64,000 nt of DNA from Neglectibacter sp. X58 (GTDB lineage: Bacteria > Bacillota > Clostridia > Oscillospirales > Acutalibacteraceae): contig NZ_QWEO01000008.1 in NCBI RefSeq assembly GCF_009936035.1, positions 1-64,000 on the forward strand, given 5' to 3'. The position numbers and the translations under genes were made by a program. Positions 6,125 to 14,095 of the stretch are shown in pieces; position 1 is the stretch's first letter, and each line of letters opens with the position of its first letter. The notes under the pieces were generated by a model. The model was not told where the DNA came from and made no database searches. It saw nothing but the letters and a program-made list of their open reading frames with translations.

Positions 6125-8932
6125 ATGGCGTCTATCAGCAGTTTAACTGGCAGCAGCTCCACCAGCAGCATATATGGCAACAGGAATGTTATCAGCGGCC
6201 TGGCCAGCGGCATGGATACGGAGGCCATGATCGAGAACAGTATCGCGGGGTATAAGAACAAAATCTATGCTCTGCAAAGGCAGCAGATAAAAACCGAATG
6301 GAAGCAGGACGCCTACCGCAGCATCATCAGCAAGATGGTTGGCCTCACCCAGAAGTACACCTCCTACACCTCGGGCACAAACCTGTTCAGCAACAGCTTC
6401 TTCAACCGGGCGGTCATCACCAAGGCCAATGGCAAGTATGCCGACAAGGTGTCCGCCACAGGCAAAAGCTCCAATGATGTGCAGATCAGCAGCATCAAGC
6501 AGTTGGCCCAGGCCGCCAAATATACGAAGAGCGCCGATTCCCTCATCGAAAAGGCCTCCCGGGCGGAGATGATGGACTGGTCCCAGCCTGTAAAGGAGAG
6601 CACCATTGCGGGCAGCATGAACCTGGTATACGGCAGCAACAACCTGACCATCCGCTTCGGCGAAGACGATATTTTTGAAAGCCAGCAGGATCTGGTTGAC
6701 AATATCAACAAACAGCTTTCCGAGCAGACCATCAAAACCAGCGGCGGCGCCGGCAAAGCCTCCGAATACCTGGAAGCCAAGCTCAACGATGACGGGCGCA
6801 TTGTCCTCCAGCAGAAGGAAGGCAAGGATAACAAGTTCTATATTGACAGCGCCAGCGACAGCATTATAGACAACCTGCTGGGCGGCAAGGGCCAAATCGG
6901 CGAGGATACATCCGGCAGGGTGAAGGTTTTCGGCGCCAGCAAGCCACAGGACTGGGCAGAAGATGTCAGCATGGTGGATCACCTGAAAGAGCGCTCCATC
7001 AGCTTCACCCTCAACGGCTCCACCAAAAGCGTCGGCTTCGGTTTCCTGGGGGATTACGAGGCTAAGGCCCGCTTTAAAGAACTGGATGAAGACACAAGCC
7101 TGACAGAAGGCGAGAAAAGCAAAAAGAAGACGGAATACATAGCCGACAGGCTGCAAAAGGAAGTAGACAAAGCTTTCGGCAAAGACAAAATCAGCATTGG
7201 CGTGGACGAGGTGCTGGGTGACGGCGGCCAGGTTTCCGGCGGCAAGCTGAACATCCAGGCTGTCAAAAAGCTGGACGGCAGCGGCAATGACATGAATAAC
7301 TTTACCCTCACCGTCAATTCCTCTGCGGGCCGGGCTTTGGGCCTTGGCAAAAACGGCATTGGCAACACCCTGAACACAAGTTGGACCCTGGGGGACCTGT
7401 TCGGCGAAGAGAACGAAATGTTCAAGCAGACGGACAAGGACGGGAATGTAAACTATAACGGCGAGCAGGAGCTTATCATCAACGGCAAGTCCCTGGGCAA
7501 GTTTAACAAGGATACCACCATCGAGCACATCCTCACCAGCATCAACAGCAATGCGGACGCAGGCGTAACGGTGAACTTCTCCAAGTCCACCAACGAGTTT
7601 GTGTTCACCACCCGGGAGATGGGCGCGAACCAGAAAATTGAGATGGGCGACGGCTTGGCCCAGAAGCTGTTTAGCCCCGAACCTGAGAAGCTTTATACAG
7701 GCGATATGAATCTATGGGAGGCTTGGGGCATCTCGTATACTAATGACGACAGCCTTAATTTCAGCTTCGATACTCACCACATTCTGATGCCGAACTGTGG
7801 ACTTAGTGCAGATACCACGTTGCAAGATATTGTGGATTTATATAATAATTCCAATGAAGGTGCTAACGGGAAGACCGCTTCTATAAATCCGTACTCAGGC
7901 GAAATTGAGATTGTGGACCGAGATGGAAATAAGCTGGATTTTGAATTGCTGACTTACATGAAAGGTTATGCTTATGAGGAGGACAAAGAGGATGATTTCC
8001 CTCCTATAAAAATTGAAACCACAAAAAAGCCCCTTGCTGTTTACACCCCTGGGCAGGACGCAGTCTTTACCGCCAACATCAACGGCACCGAAAAGACCAT
8101 GACCCGCTCCTCCAATGTCATCGACCTGGACGGACTCAGCGTCACCCTGAAGGGCACCTTTGAGCAGGAAGCTGGCGAAAACGAGCCTATCACCTTCACC
8201 AGCACCACGGATTCCGACACCATCGTGGACGCCATCAAGTCCTTTGTCAACGATTATAACGAGATGGCAAAGGAAATCCACAGCGCTTACTCCACCCTGC
8301 CTTATAAGAAGTCCAGCGGCGGCTTTGCCAATTACGAGCCTTTGGTAGGCGATGAAGCCGATGAATACAGCGAGAGCGAACTGAAAAAATACGAGGAAAA
8401 GGCCAAGCAGGGCATCCTCTTTGGAGATTCAGATCTCAGAAGCCTGTATCAGAGCCTTACCGGCTACATCCAGGGCAGCGGCGTAGACGGGGCCATCCTG
8501 CGCTCTATCGGCATTGAAACCGCCTATGAGGACGGCATGACCACCATCAGCCTTAACGAGACAAAGCTGCGGGAGGCCCTGGAAGCCAACCCCGACAGGG
8601 TGCGGGACGCTTTCACCAAAACTACGGAAAACGGCGCCTCTACCAACGGCCTGATGCAGAACCTGAAAACCACCATAGACAGGTATGCCAGCACCTCCAT
8701 CGCCACTCCCGGCTCCTTGGTGCAGAAAGCGGGCACGCCCCTTTCCTCCTATTCTTTGCAGAATAACTTCCTGCAAACCCAGATCGACAACCTGGACACC
8801 CAGATTGAAAAGTGGAAGGATAAGATGAGCGACCGTATCGACTACTACACCAACCAGTTCACCCGGCTGGAGCAGCTTATTAACCAGATGAATTCCCAAA
8901 GCTCCGCGCTGGCGGGGCTGATGGGCGGCTGA
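6125..8932 (+). CDS. fliD: Flagellar filament cap protein FliD (HAP2)
   Basis: FliD caps the growing filament outside the cell and helps flagellin fold at the tip. The FliD N-domain is clear (NVISGLASGMDTEAMIENSI, residues about 22-41, then a long coiled segment). The FliD C-domain is clear too (FVNDYNEMAKEIH, SIGIETAYEDG, a final coiled coil and a QSSALAGLMGG end). At 935 residues it is nearly twice the length of Bacillus FliD (about 500). The excess is an expanded central, surface-exposed region. Bases about 7,690-8,035 within it are markedly poorer in G+C than their flanks. The ATG at 6125 follows AAAGGAGTTGA. It is divergent from parA and upstream of fliS. Confidence 0.95.
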   Translation: MASISSLTGSSSTSSIYGNRNVISGLASGMDTEAMIENSIAGYKNKIYALQRQQIKTEWKQDAYRSIISKMVGLTQKYTSYTSGTNLFSNSFFNRAVITKANGKYADKVSATGKSSNDVQISSIKQLAQAAKYTKSADSLIEKASRAEMMDWSQPVKESTIAGSMNLVYGSNNLTIRFGEDDIFESQQDLVDNINKQLSEQTIKTSGGAGKASEYLEAKLNDDGRIVLQQKEGKDNKFYIDSASDSIIDNLLGGKGQIGEDTSGRVKVFGASKPQDWAEDVSMVDHLKERSISFTLNGSTKSVGFGFLGDYEAKARFKELDEDTSLTEGEKSKKKTEYIADRLQKEVDKAFGKDKISIGVDEVLGDGGQVSGGKLNIQAVKKLDGSGNDMNNFTLTVNSSAGRALGLGKNGIGNTLNTSWTLGDLFGEENEMFKQTDKDGNVNYNGEQELIINGKSLGKFNKDTTIEHILTSINSNADAGVTVNFSKSTNEFVFTTREMGANQKIEMGDGLAQKLFSPEPEKLYTGDMNLWEAWGISYTNDDSLNFSFDTHHILMPNCGLSADTTLQDIVDLYNNSNEGANGKTASINPYSGEIEIVDRDGNKLDFELLTYMKGYAYEEDKEDDFPPIKIETTKKPLAVYTPGQDAVFTANINGTEKTMTRSSNVIDLDGLSVTLKGTFEQEAGENEPITFTSTTDSDTIVDAIKSFVNDYNEMAKEIHSAYSTLPYKKSSGGFANYEPLVGDEADEYSESELKKYEEKAKQGILFGDSDLRSLYQSLTGYIQGSGVDGAILRSIGIETAYEDGMTTISLNETKLREALEANPDRVRDAFTKTTENGASTNGLMQNLKTTIDRYASTSIATPGSLVQKAGTPLSSYSLQNNFLQTQIDNLDTQIEKWKDKMSDRIDYYTNQFTRLEQLINQMNSQSSALAGLMGG

Positions 8933-8937
8933 TACGG

Positions 8938-9104
8938 GGAGTGTCCAAAGCGAGTCTTTTAAAGAATGAAGAAACATAAAAGTTTCGTCCACCTTTTCAA
9001 AGTGTGGGCAAACGCAAATGCTTTGCATTAGCGTTGCTCCGGGGTATTTAGGGGCAAAGCCCCTAAACCGCCGGAGGCATAAAACGTGCTGTCTGGACAC
9101 TCCC
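8938..9104. repeat. Palindromic multi-hairpin element
   Basis: Perfect 11-bp inverted ends, GGGAGTGTCCA at 8938 and TGGACACTCCC ending at 9104, bound a 167-base block. Inside are AACGCAAATGC/GCATTAGCGTT (one mismatch) and CTCCGG/CCGGAG, the latter enclosing TTTAGGGGC/GCCCCTAAA. It looks like a small non-coding structured repeat; no gene is visible in it or in the rest of the fliD-fliS gap up to the leader. Confidence 0.6.
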
Positions 9105-9173
9105 GCTGATGCGGCCCGGCTGGACAGGGAAGATAAAATCCTTTTAAAACGGCGCGGCAGCGTGAAGAATACG

Positions 9174-9252
9174 GAAGAAAGGAAAGATACCGGGCATAAA
9201 GCGCCGCTTTTTCAGGGCCTTTTGTGCGAATCCTGTATCGCGTGGCGATTAT
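9174..9252 (+). other. Structured leader element, fliS copy
   Basis: AAGAAAGGAAAGATACCGGG is followed by a hairpin and by ATCCTGTATCGCGTGGCGAT before the fliS ATG. Stem 1 pairs GATAC (9186-9190) with GTATC (9235-9239). Stem 2 pairs GCATAAAG (9194-9201) with TTTTGTGC (9220-9227). Relative to the parA copy, both arms of stem 2 have changed and pairing is kept. The distance from ATACCGGG to the ATG is 66 bases here and also 66 to the inner ATG of parA. Confidence 0.6.
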
Positions 9253-9657
9253 ATGGAACACAACGGTTTCCAGCAGTATAAGGAACAGTCTGTCAACACC
9301 ATGACCCAAGGCGAGCTGCTCCTGCTGCTGTATGACGAGCTGGTAAAGCATCTGGTACGTTGCGAGCTGGCCCTGAAGCAGGAGAATTTCGAGCTGCTGG
9401 AGGCTTCGGCAGATAAGGGCATGGACATCATCCAGTATCTGGACGACACCCTTGACAGGCAGTACCCCATCGCAGGGGATCTCCACCGGCTCTATGATTA
9501 CTTCAGCTATCAGTTGGGCCGGGTGAAAATCGGGCGGAACAAGGATGTGCTGGAGGAGATAAAGCCCATGATACTGGAGCTGCGGGAAAGCTTCCGCACA
9601 GCGGATAAGAACTGCGCCGAGCAGGCGCAGCCCCAGCCCCAGCAGCAGGAAAGTTAA
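9253..9657 (+). CDS. fliS: Flagellin export chaperone FliS
   Basis: FliS is a small helical cytoplasmic chaperone that binds the flagellin C-terminus, prevents early polymerisation and delivers it to the export gate. The 134-residue protein shows the family pattern: YKEQSVNTMTQGELLLLLYDELVKHL near the start, then helices carrying IIQYLDDTLD and LYDYFSYQLGRVKIGRN. The C-terminal tail is Gln-rich. No good ribosome site lies directly before the ATG at 9253; the closest, AAGGAAAG at 9179-9186, is separated by the structured leader described above. A GTG at 9243 starts a short frame that is not in phase with fliS. It follows fliD in the usual order. Confidence 0.93.
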   Translation: MEHNGFQQYKEQSVNTMTQGELLLLLYDELVKHLVRCELALKQENFELLEASADKGMDIIQYLDDTLDRQYPIAGDLHRLYDYFSYQLGRVKIGRNKDVLEEIKPMILELRESFRTADKNCAEQAQPQPQQQES

Positions 9658-9664
9658 CAGGAAA

Positions 9665-9690
9665 GGGAGGGCAGGGCCTCTGCGGCCCTG
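9665..9690 (+). promoter_or_regulatory. Ribosome site displaced by a hairpin
   Basis: GGGAGG at 9665-9670 is followed by a perfect 7-bp hairpin, CAGGGCC and GGCCCTG around TCTGC (9672-9690), and then nine bases before the ATG at 9700. Folding would shorten the effective spacing to about ten bases. Confidence 0.5.
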
Positions 9691-9699
9691 GCATCCGGT

Positions 9700-10104
9700 A
9701 TGGACGAAGCAACCCTGAAGCAATTGCTTTTGCAAGCCAGAAAGCAGTATATCAAGCTGCTGGAATTTTTCGACCTGACCCAGCAGTTGGGTCAGGCAGT
9801 AGACAGGAAGGACGAAGTGTCTGTGCAGATGCTCCTGCATATGCGGGAGGATCCGGTAAAGGACTTGAAAGAGCTGGAAGCCCAAATCCACAGCGGGGTT
9901 TTGAAGCTGCCGGAGGAGGACGCCATCCGCGCCCACCAGCTTTTAACCGGCAGCCCCCCCGAAGAGGAAGGGGAGACAGCCCTGTGCGGCCAGATAGCCC
10001 AGAACCGCAGGCTGCTGGAACGCGCCCAGGAACTGGACAGGCGCATCAGCCTGCGCATAGACGGCAGGCATTCTTTCTACAGCAAGTTCAGGACAAGCAA
10101 GTAA
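9700..10104 (+). CDS. Probable flagellar export chaperone (FliT/FlgN-like)
   Basis: This 134-residue protein is charged and almost wholly helical, with heptad-like stretches near residues 5-75 and 90-120. It has no signal peptide or membrane segment. The position directly after fliS is where Firmicutes usually encode FliT or another small late-export chaperone, and the size and composition agree. The sequence alone does not identify the family, so the call rests on context. It is only 42 bases after fliS and is followed by a hairpin that may end the fliD-fliS transcript. The start at 9700 has its ribosome site separated by a hairpin. Confidence 0.5.
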   Translation: MDEATLKQLLLQARKQYIKLLEFFDLTQQLGQAVDRKDEVSVQMLLHMREDPVKDLKELEAQIHSGVLKLPEEDAIRAHQLLTGSPPEEEGETALCGQIAQNRRLLERAQELDRRISLRIDGRHSFYSKFRTSK

Positions 10105-10117
10105 ATAAGCAGGCAAA

Positions 10118-10147
10118 ATGCCGTCAGGAAAAAAATCCAGACGGCAT
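10118..10147. terminator. Probable terminator after the fliS operon
   Basis: ATGCCGTC and GACGGCAT form an 8-bp stem around a 14-base A-rich loop. The trailing T-run is poor on both strands, so efficiency is uncertain. It lies between convergent genes. Confidence 0.45.
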
Positions 10148-10206
10148 ACTTTGCTGAAAACAGATAGAAACCATGAAAGGCGGTTTTTCCAGGGCGCTGC
10201 CTCCCC

Positions 10207-11112
10207 TTAAAGCTGGGGCGGCGGGGCGGAAATCTGCCAGAGCCACAGGCCCCGGCCGTCGCTTGCGGAGATTTCGTCCAGCAGAAGCTGGGGATCCCAG
10301 GAAGCAAGGCTGTTCTCCCTGCTGTTGGGATCCGCCACCAGGATCTCCCCGGAGAGGGTGGCCCCCCGCAGGATGATGAAGTGCCCGCTCTGGGTAAAGT
10401 GCCCAGGCCCCATCAGGGCCACCATCATGTCCCCCTGCAGCAGGGTGTTGATAATCATAGAAGGGGTGCATTCCGTCAGGCGGGTGCAGCCCAGGCCGAA
10501 AGCCAGGGAGGCGTCGGGGATAAGGGAGTGGCGGGAGCCGCTCTGGGGCGCCCAATAGCCGTTGTCCGCAGCCCAGGCCGCCATCTGCCCTGGATCCATG
10601 GAGGTGGAAGTCATGGAGGAAATGACCATGGACATGGCCACCGGGCCGCAGCCATAAGGCCCAATTGGATCTTTTCCAAAAGGCATACTTGACCAAGGGG
10701 CCTCTTGTTGATTATAATACACACAGGGGATTATGCCGCCGGTAAGGATCTCCCGCTCATCCTTCTTGTCAAACTGGGTAATAACGGGATCCGCGGGAAC
10801 GGGCTTTTCCAGGTGGGGCACCAAGGGTTCTTCCACTACCTGGGGCAAGGCAAACTCCAGAGGGAAGGGCGCGGCGCTTGCCTCGGCGCACTGGCGCAGC
10901 AGGGCTTTTGTCCGCAGGCTTACAGCAAGCTGGTGGAAATATGCCCCGGTCGATTCAGCCGCCTGCACCACCGGGCGCACAATGGGCTGGGTGATGCGGT
11001 CAAACTGAGCGGGAGCGAAATGCCAGCAGAACAGCAGCTCCATGCCGGCCACGCACAAAGCGGCCAGCAGGAACCAGGGCCATATACGCTTTTTCTTCAG
11101 ATTCGGCCTCAT
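10207..11112 (-). CDS. Membrane-anchored C39-like cysteine peptidase
   Basis: This 301-residue protein has one N-terminal membrane segment (about residues 11-30) after a basic stretch, so it is anchored with the rest outside. Residues about 130-290 match the C39-like papain-fold domain: the oxyanion glutamine in YYNQQEAPW, catalytic Cys155 in GPYGCGPVAM, His244 in SGHFIILRG and Asp261 in VADPNS. The triad is complete, so activity is plausible; substrates are unknown but this group is often linked to wall or peptide processing. The ATG at 11112 follows GGAGGGAA. It is divergent from the FtsE-like gene at 11349 and convergent with the fliS operon. Confidence 0.8.
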   Translation of the reverse strand: MRPNLKKKRIWPWFLLAALCVAGMELLFCWHFAPAQFDRITQPIVRPVVQAAESTGAYFHQLAVSLRTKALLRQCAEASAAPFPLEFALPQVVEEPLVPHLEKPVPADPVITQFDKKDEREILTGGIIPCVYYNQQEAPWSSMPFGKDPIGPYGCGPVAMSMVISSMTSTSMDPGQMAAWAADNGYWAPQSGSRHSLIPDASLAFGLGCTRLTECTPSMIINTLLQGDMMVALMGPGHFTQSGHFIILRGATLSGEILVADPNSRENSLASWDPQLLLDEISASDGRGLWLWQISAPPPQL

Positions 11113-11348
11113 GCGGTTCCCTCCAGTGCAGCAGTTTCTTCCGTATTATGAGGTAAAGTATAACACACGGCCGCTGTTTTTGTAAAGCGGCCTGCCCGGC
11201 AGGGGCATGTCCATCCCGCAGATATTGCGGCGGCAGGCTGCATGTGCAGCCCCCGCCAGGTTTGGGCTGGAGGCCCAGCGGCGCAGCGCGGATGCGCAAT
11301 GGGACATTCCTCCCCGGACAGGGAAGGGGGCGAAGGAGCAGACAGATT

Positions 11349-12053
11349 ATGCCAACCATCCGTTTGGAGCACGCTTCAAAAATATTCAAGGGCCACCGCC
11401 ATAAGTTTGAAACCCTGCGGGACGTCAACCTGACTGTGGAGCAGGGGGAGTTCGTGTTTATCGTGGGCAGCCGCGGGGCGGGCAGCACCACCCTGCTGGA
11501 CATGATAGCAGGGGATCTGCCGCCGGATGACGGGGTGGTGTACCTGGATCATTTTAATTTGGATAAGCTGAACCGCAGGCAGCAGAAAAAGCTGCCCTAT
11601 ATCTTCGGCAGGGTGCCCCAGGAATCCGCCCTGGTGCGTTCCGCCACAGTCTATGACAACATGTGCTCCATGAAAAAGATGGAGCGCCTGCGCACCCGCC
11701 TGGTTGACGAGCCTCGGATGAAAAAGGCCCTGGGGCTGGTGGGCATGGCGGGATGCGAATACCGCTACCCCTTGGAAATGTCCATCTCCCAATGCAAACG
11801 GGTGGAGCTTGCCAAGGCCATCTTCAACAGCCCCCCCATTCTGCTGCTGGATAAAATCACAGACAAAATGGACGACGACAGCATTTGGGACATCTTCATG
11901 CTCTTAAATGAGCTGAACAGGCGGGGCACCACAGTTATCATGTCCACCCACGCTAAACAGTTTGTAAACTTCATGCGCAGGCGGGTAGTAACCCTGGTGG
12001 ACGGCCGGGTGGTAGGGGACGTGCAGAAGGGCCGGTTCGGGGATATTGTATAA
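11349..12053 (+). CDS. Degenerate FtsE-like ABC ATPase
   Basis: This 234-residue protein aligns along its length with FtsE (EFVFIVG, TTLLDMIAG, NSPPILLLD, NRRGTTVIMSTHAKQFV). FtsE normally works with FtsX at the septum to activate wall hydrolases. Here the motifs are damaged. The Walker A lysine is Ser46 (GSRGAGSTT). The signature LSGGQ is MSISQ (144-148). The catalytic glutamate after Walker B is Lys169 (LLLDKITD). The Q-loop Gln91 and H-loop His201 remain. The frame is intact over full length, which suggests a kept non-ATPase role rather than decay. No ftsX is adjacent. The ATG at 11349 follows GAAGGAG. It lies between a C39 protease gene and a chemoreceptor gene. Confidence 0.75.
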   Translation: MPTIRLEHASKIFKGHRHKFETLRDVNLTVEQGEFVFIVGSRGAGSTTLLDMIAGDLPPDDGVVYLDHFNLDKLNRRQQKKLPYIFGRVPQESALVRSATVYDNMCSMKKMERLRTRLVDEPRMKKALGLVGMAGCEYRYPLEMSISQCKRVELAKAIFNSPPILLLDKITDKMDDDSIWDIFMLLNELNRRGTTVIMSTHAKQFVNFMRRRVVTLVDGRVVGDVQKGRFGDIV

Positions 12054-12127
12054 GCGGGATGGGAAAATACGGGGATGCGGCACAGCCGGGGTTTCCATAA
12101 ACAAGGCGCGCCTTCCAAAGCAGCCCC

Positions 12128-12143
12128 GATTTTATATAAAATC
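12128..12143. promoter_or_regulatory. 16-bp perfect palindrome upstream of the chemoreceptor
   Basis: GATTTTATATAAAATC is an exact palindrome 42 bases before the receptor start. It may be an operator or contain a -10-like TATATA; no matching -35 box or flagellar sigma-28 motif was recognised. Confidence 0.35.
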
Positions 12144-12185
12144 AAAGCACATGCAAGTACACAAATTTGAAGGAGGAACTTTATC

Positions 12186-13970
12186 ATGCTCAAGAACATG
12201 AAGGTCAAAGCGAGCCTGATACTGGGGTGGGGAGTCACGCTGCTGGTATCTGTGGTGATTATCGTCGCCACATTGATCATTATGAACCAGCAGACCGGGA
12301 CGTATCAGGAAATCATTGACAGCAACATCCGGGCCAGCAGCCTCATTTACCAGGCCCGTATGAACACAAACATCGGCGCCCGCCACCTGCGGGACATCGC
12401 GCTCTCCCCGGAGGGCAGCGACAACGCTTCCAAGGAAACCCGCATTAACGAAGCTTTGACAACGCTGTCTGAGGAGCTTAAGGAACTCAAGGAGATCTAT
12501 CCCCTGGAAGACACCACCAAGCTGGATGAGTACCTGAACAGCGTGGCAAGCTGGGGCGAGTCTGTACCCGGCATCATGGAAACCTTGGAGACCGATAAGG
12601 AAGAGGGCGTCCGCATGATCCTGGAGGAGTGCTCCCCCCTGATCAACGCCACAGCGGAAACCTCCCAGTCTGTTACCACAGCCTTGAACGACGCGGAGTC
12701 TTCAATCCTTGCCCGCCAGGAAATGGTAGTCATGTGGTCTATCATTATCATCATCGCTGTGCTGGTCATTTCCGCCGTCTTCGTGTTCATGATGGAAATC
12801 AGCATTATCCGCGGCATCACCAAGCCTGTTGAGGAAGTCCGCACCGCGCTGGTAGGCTTCAGCGAAGGCAAGCTGGATATCCCTGTAAACTACGAAAGCG
12901 AAAACGAGCTGGGCGATATGTGCAAGGCCCTGCGCACCAGCCAGCATGTACTTACCTCTGTTATCGGTGACGAAAGCCGCTTGCTGGAGGAAATGGCTGA
13001 AGGCAACTTTGATGTGCGCACCCAGGCGGAAGACATGTACGTGGGCGCCCTGTCCTCTGTGCTCACTTCAGTGCGCGGCATTAACAAGAGCCTGAGCAAC
13101 ACCCTGCAGCAGATCCAGTCTTCCTCCGATCAGGTTTCTTCCGGCGCCGAGCAGGTCAGCAACAGCGCCCAGGCCCTGGCCCAGGGCGCAACCCAGCAGG
13201 CCAGCGCTGTGGAAGAGCTGTCCGCCACTGTTACCGAAATTGCCCAGGGCGCTGAGGAGAGCGTGGGCCTGGCCAGGGATTCCAGATCCATGTCCAACGA
13301 CGCCAACTCCCAGATCACTGTGTGCAACGATCATATGCGCGGCATGGTCACCGCCATGGAGGAGATCAAGACCGCGGCCGAAGAGGTGCGGGAGATTATC
13401 GACACCATCTCCAACATCGCTTTCCAGACCAACATCCTGGCCCTGAACGCCGCCGTGGAGGCTGCCCGGGCAGGTTCCGCCGGCAAGGGCTTCGCGGTTG
13501 TGGCTGACGAGGTCCGGCAGCTTGCTTCCAAGTCCGACGAGGCTTCCAAGGCCACCAAGGCCCGCATCGAAAACGCCATCACCGCCGTCCAGAAGGGCAG
13601 CACCTATGTGGCAGACGTGTCCGAGGCCCTGGAAAAGACTGTGGAGCTGGTAAACTCTGCCGTTTCCAAGATGGGCGACGTGGCAGACGCCAGCCAGCAG
13701 CAGGCTGAGTCCATTGAGCAGATCCGCGAAGGCATCGACCAGATCTCCGCTGTTGTGCAGAACAACTCCGCCACCAGCGAGCAGAGCGCCGCTGCCAGCG
13801 AGGAGCTGTCCAGCCAGGCCCAGCTCATGAAGCAGTTAATGGCGAAATTCACCCTGCGCAGCTATGCTGGCAGTGAAAGCGTGTCCGCCCCTGCTCCCGC
13901 TCCCCGGGAAATCAGCAGCGCCGACAGCAGCTCCTACAGCTCCAGCAGCTATTATGACGACAAGTATTAA
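12186..13970 (+). CDS. Methyl-accepting chemotaxis protein
   Basis: This 594-residue transmembrane receptor senses a ligand outside and controls CheA inside. The order is TM1 (about 10-32), a four-helix-bundle-type sensor (about 33-180), TM2 (about 183-205), HAMP (about 206-260), a linker and the long cytoplasmic coiled coil. The signalling tip is unmistakable: [20 protein letters not shown], then [15 protein letters not shown]. The tail ends in Pro/Ala and Ser/Tyr-rich sequence with no visible pentapeptide tether for CheR or CheB. The ATG at 12186 follows AAGGAGGAAC. It is not in an obvious operon; the FtsA-like gene begins 125 bases later. The ligand cannot be predicted. Confidence 0.95.
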   Translation: MLKNMKVKASLILGWGVTLLVSVVIIVATLIIMNQQTGTYQEIIDSNIRASSLIYQARMNTNIGARHLRDIALSPEGSDNASKETRINEALTTLSEELKELKEIYPLEDTTKLDEYLNSVASWGESVPGIMETLETDKEEGVRMILEECSPLINATAETSQSVTTALNDAESSILARQEMVVMWSIIIIIAVLVISAVFVFMMEISIIRGITKPVEEVRTALVGFSEGKLDIPVNYESENELGDMCKALRTSQHVLTSVIGDESRLLEEMAEGNFDVRTQAEDMYVGALSSVLTSVRGINKSLSNTLQQIQSSSDQVSSGAEQVSNSAQALAQGATQQASAVEELSATVTEIAQGAEESVGLARDSRSMSNDANSQITVCNDHMRGMVTAMEEIKTAAEEVREIIDTISNIAFQTNILALNAAVEAARAGSAGKGFAVVADEVRQLASKSDEASKATKARIENAITAVQKGSTYVADVSEALEKTVELVNSAVSKMGDVADASQQQAESIEQIREGIDQISAVVQNNSATSEQSAAASEELSSQAQLMKQLMAKFTLRSYAGSESVSAPAPAPREISSADSSSYSSSSYYDDKY

Positions 13971-14005
13971 GCCCTAAAAAGGAACATACTATAGCGTGAA
14001 CGCAA

Positions 14006-14044
14006 GCAAAGCCGGACGGCCTTCTGGGGCTTGCCCGGCTTTGC
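14006..14044 (+). other. Hairpin in the leader of the FtsA-like gene
   Basis: GCAAAGCCGG (14006-14015) and CCGGCTTTGC (14035-14044) form a perfect 10-bp stem. GCAAGC (14002-14007) could instead pair with GCTTGC (14029-14034), so two exclusive folds exist. There is no T-run. It may be a weak terminator of the receptor gene or a leader switch. Confidence 0.4.
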
Positions 14045-14095
14045 CAAACAAAAGGGCCGAAAAGGCCGGAGAAGTTACCGAGGAAGGTGAAAGCC

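Noticed and set aside
5868-6125. In-frame N-terminal extension of ParA by 86 residues
   Set aside because: It has no ribosome site at its start, would overlap the fliD promoter region, and lies outside the ParA fold. The region is better explained as a leader.
6143-7528. 461-codon open frame antisense to fliD
   Set aside because: It lies wholly inside fliD, lacks a ribosome site and encodes a low-complexity product. It reflects third-position GC bias.
13990-14095. Cyclic-di-GMP riboswitch before the FtsA-like gene
   Set aside because: GCAAAGCC resembles part of the GEMM-I motif, but the GGGCAAAC element, GNRA loop and receptor do not follow. A simple 10-bp hairpin explains it.
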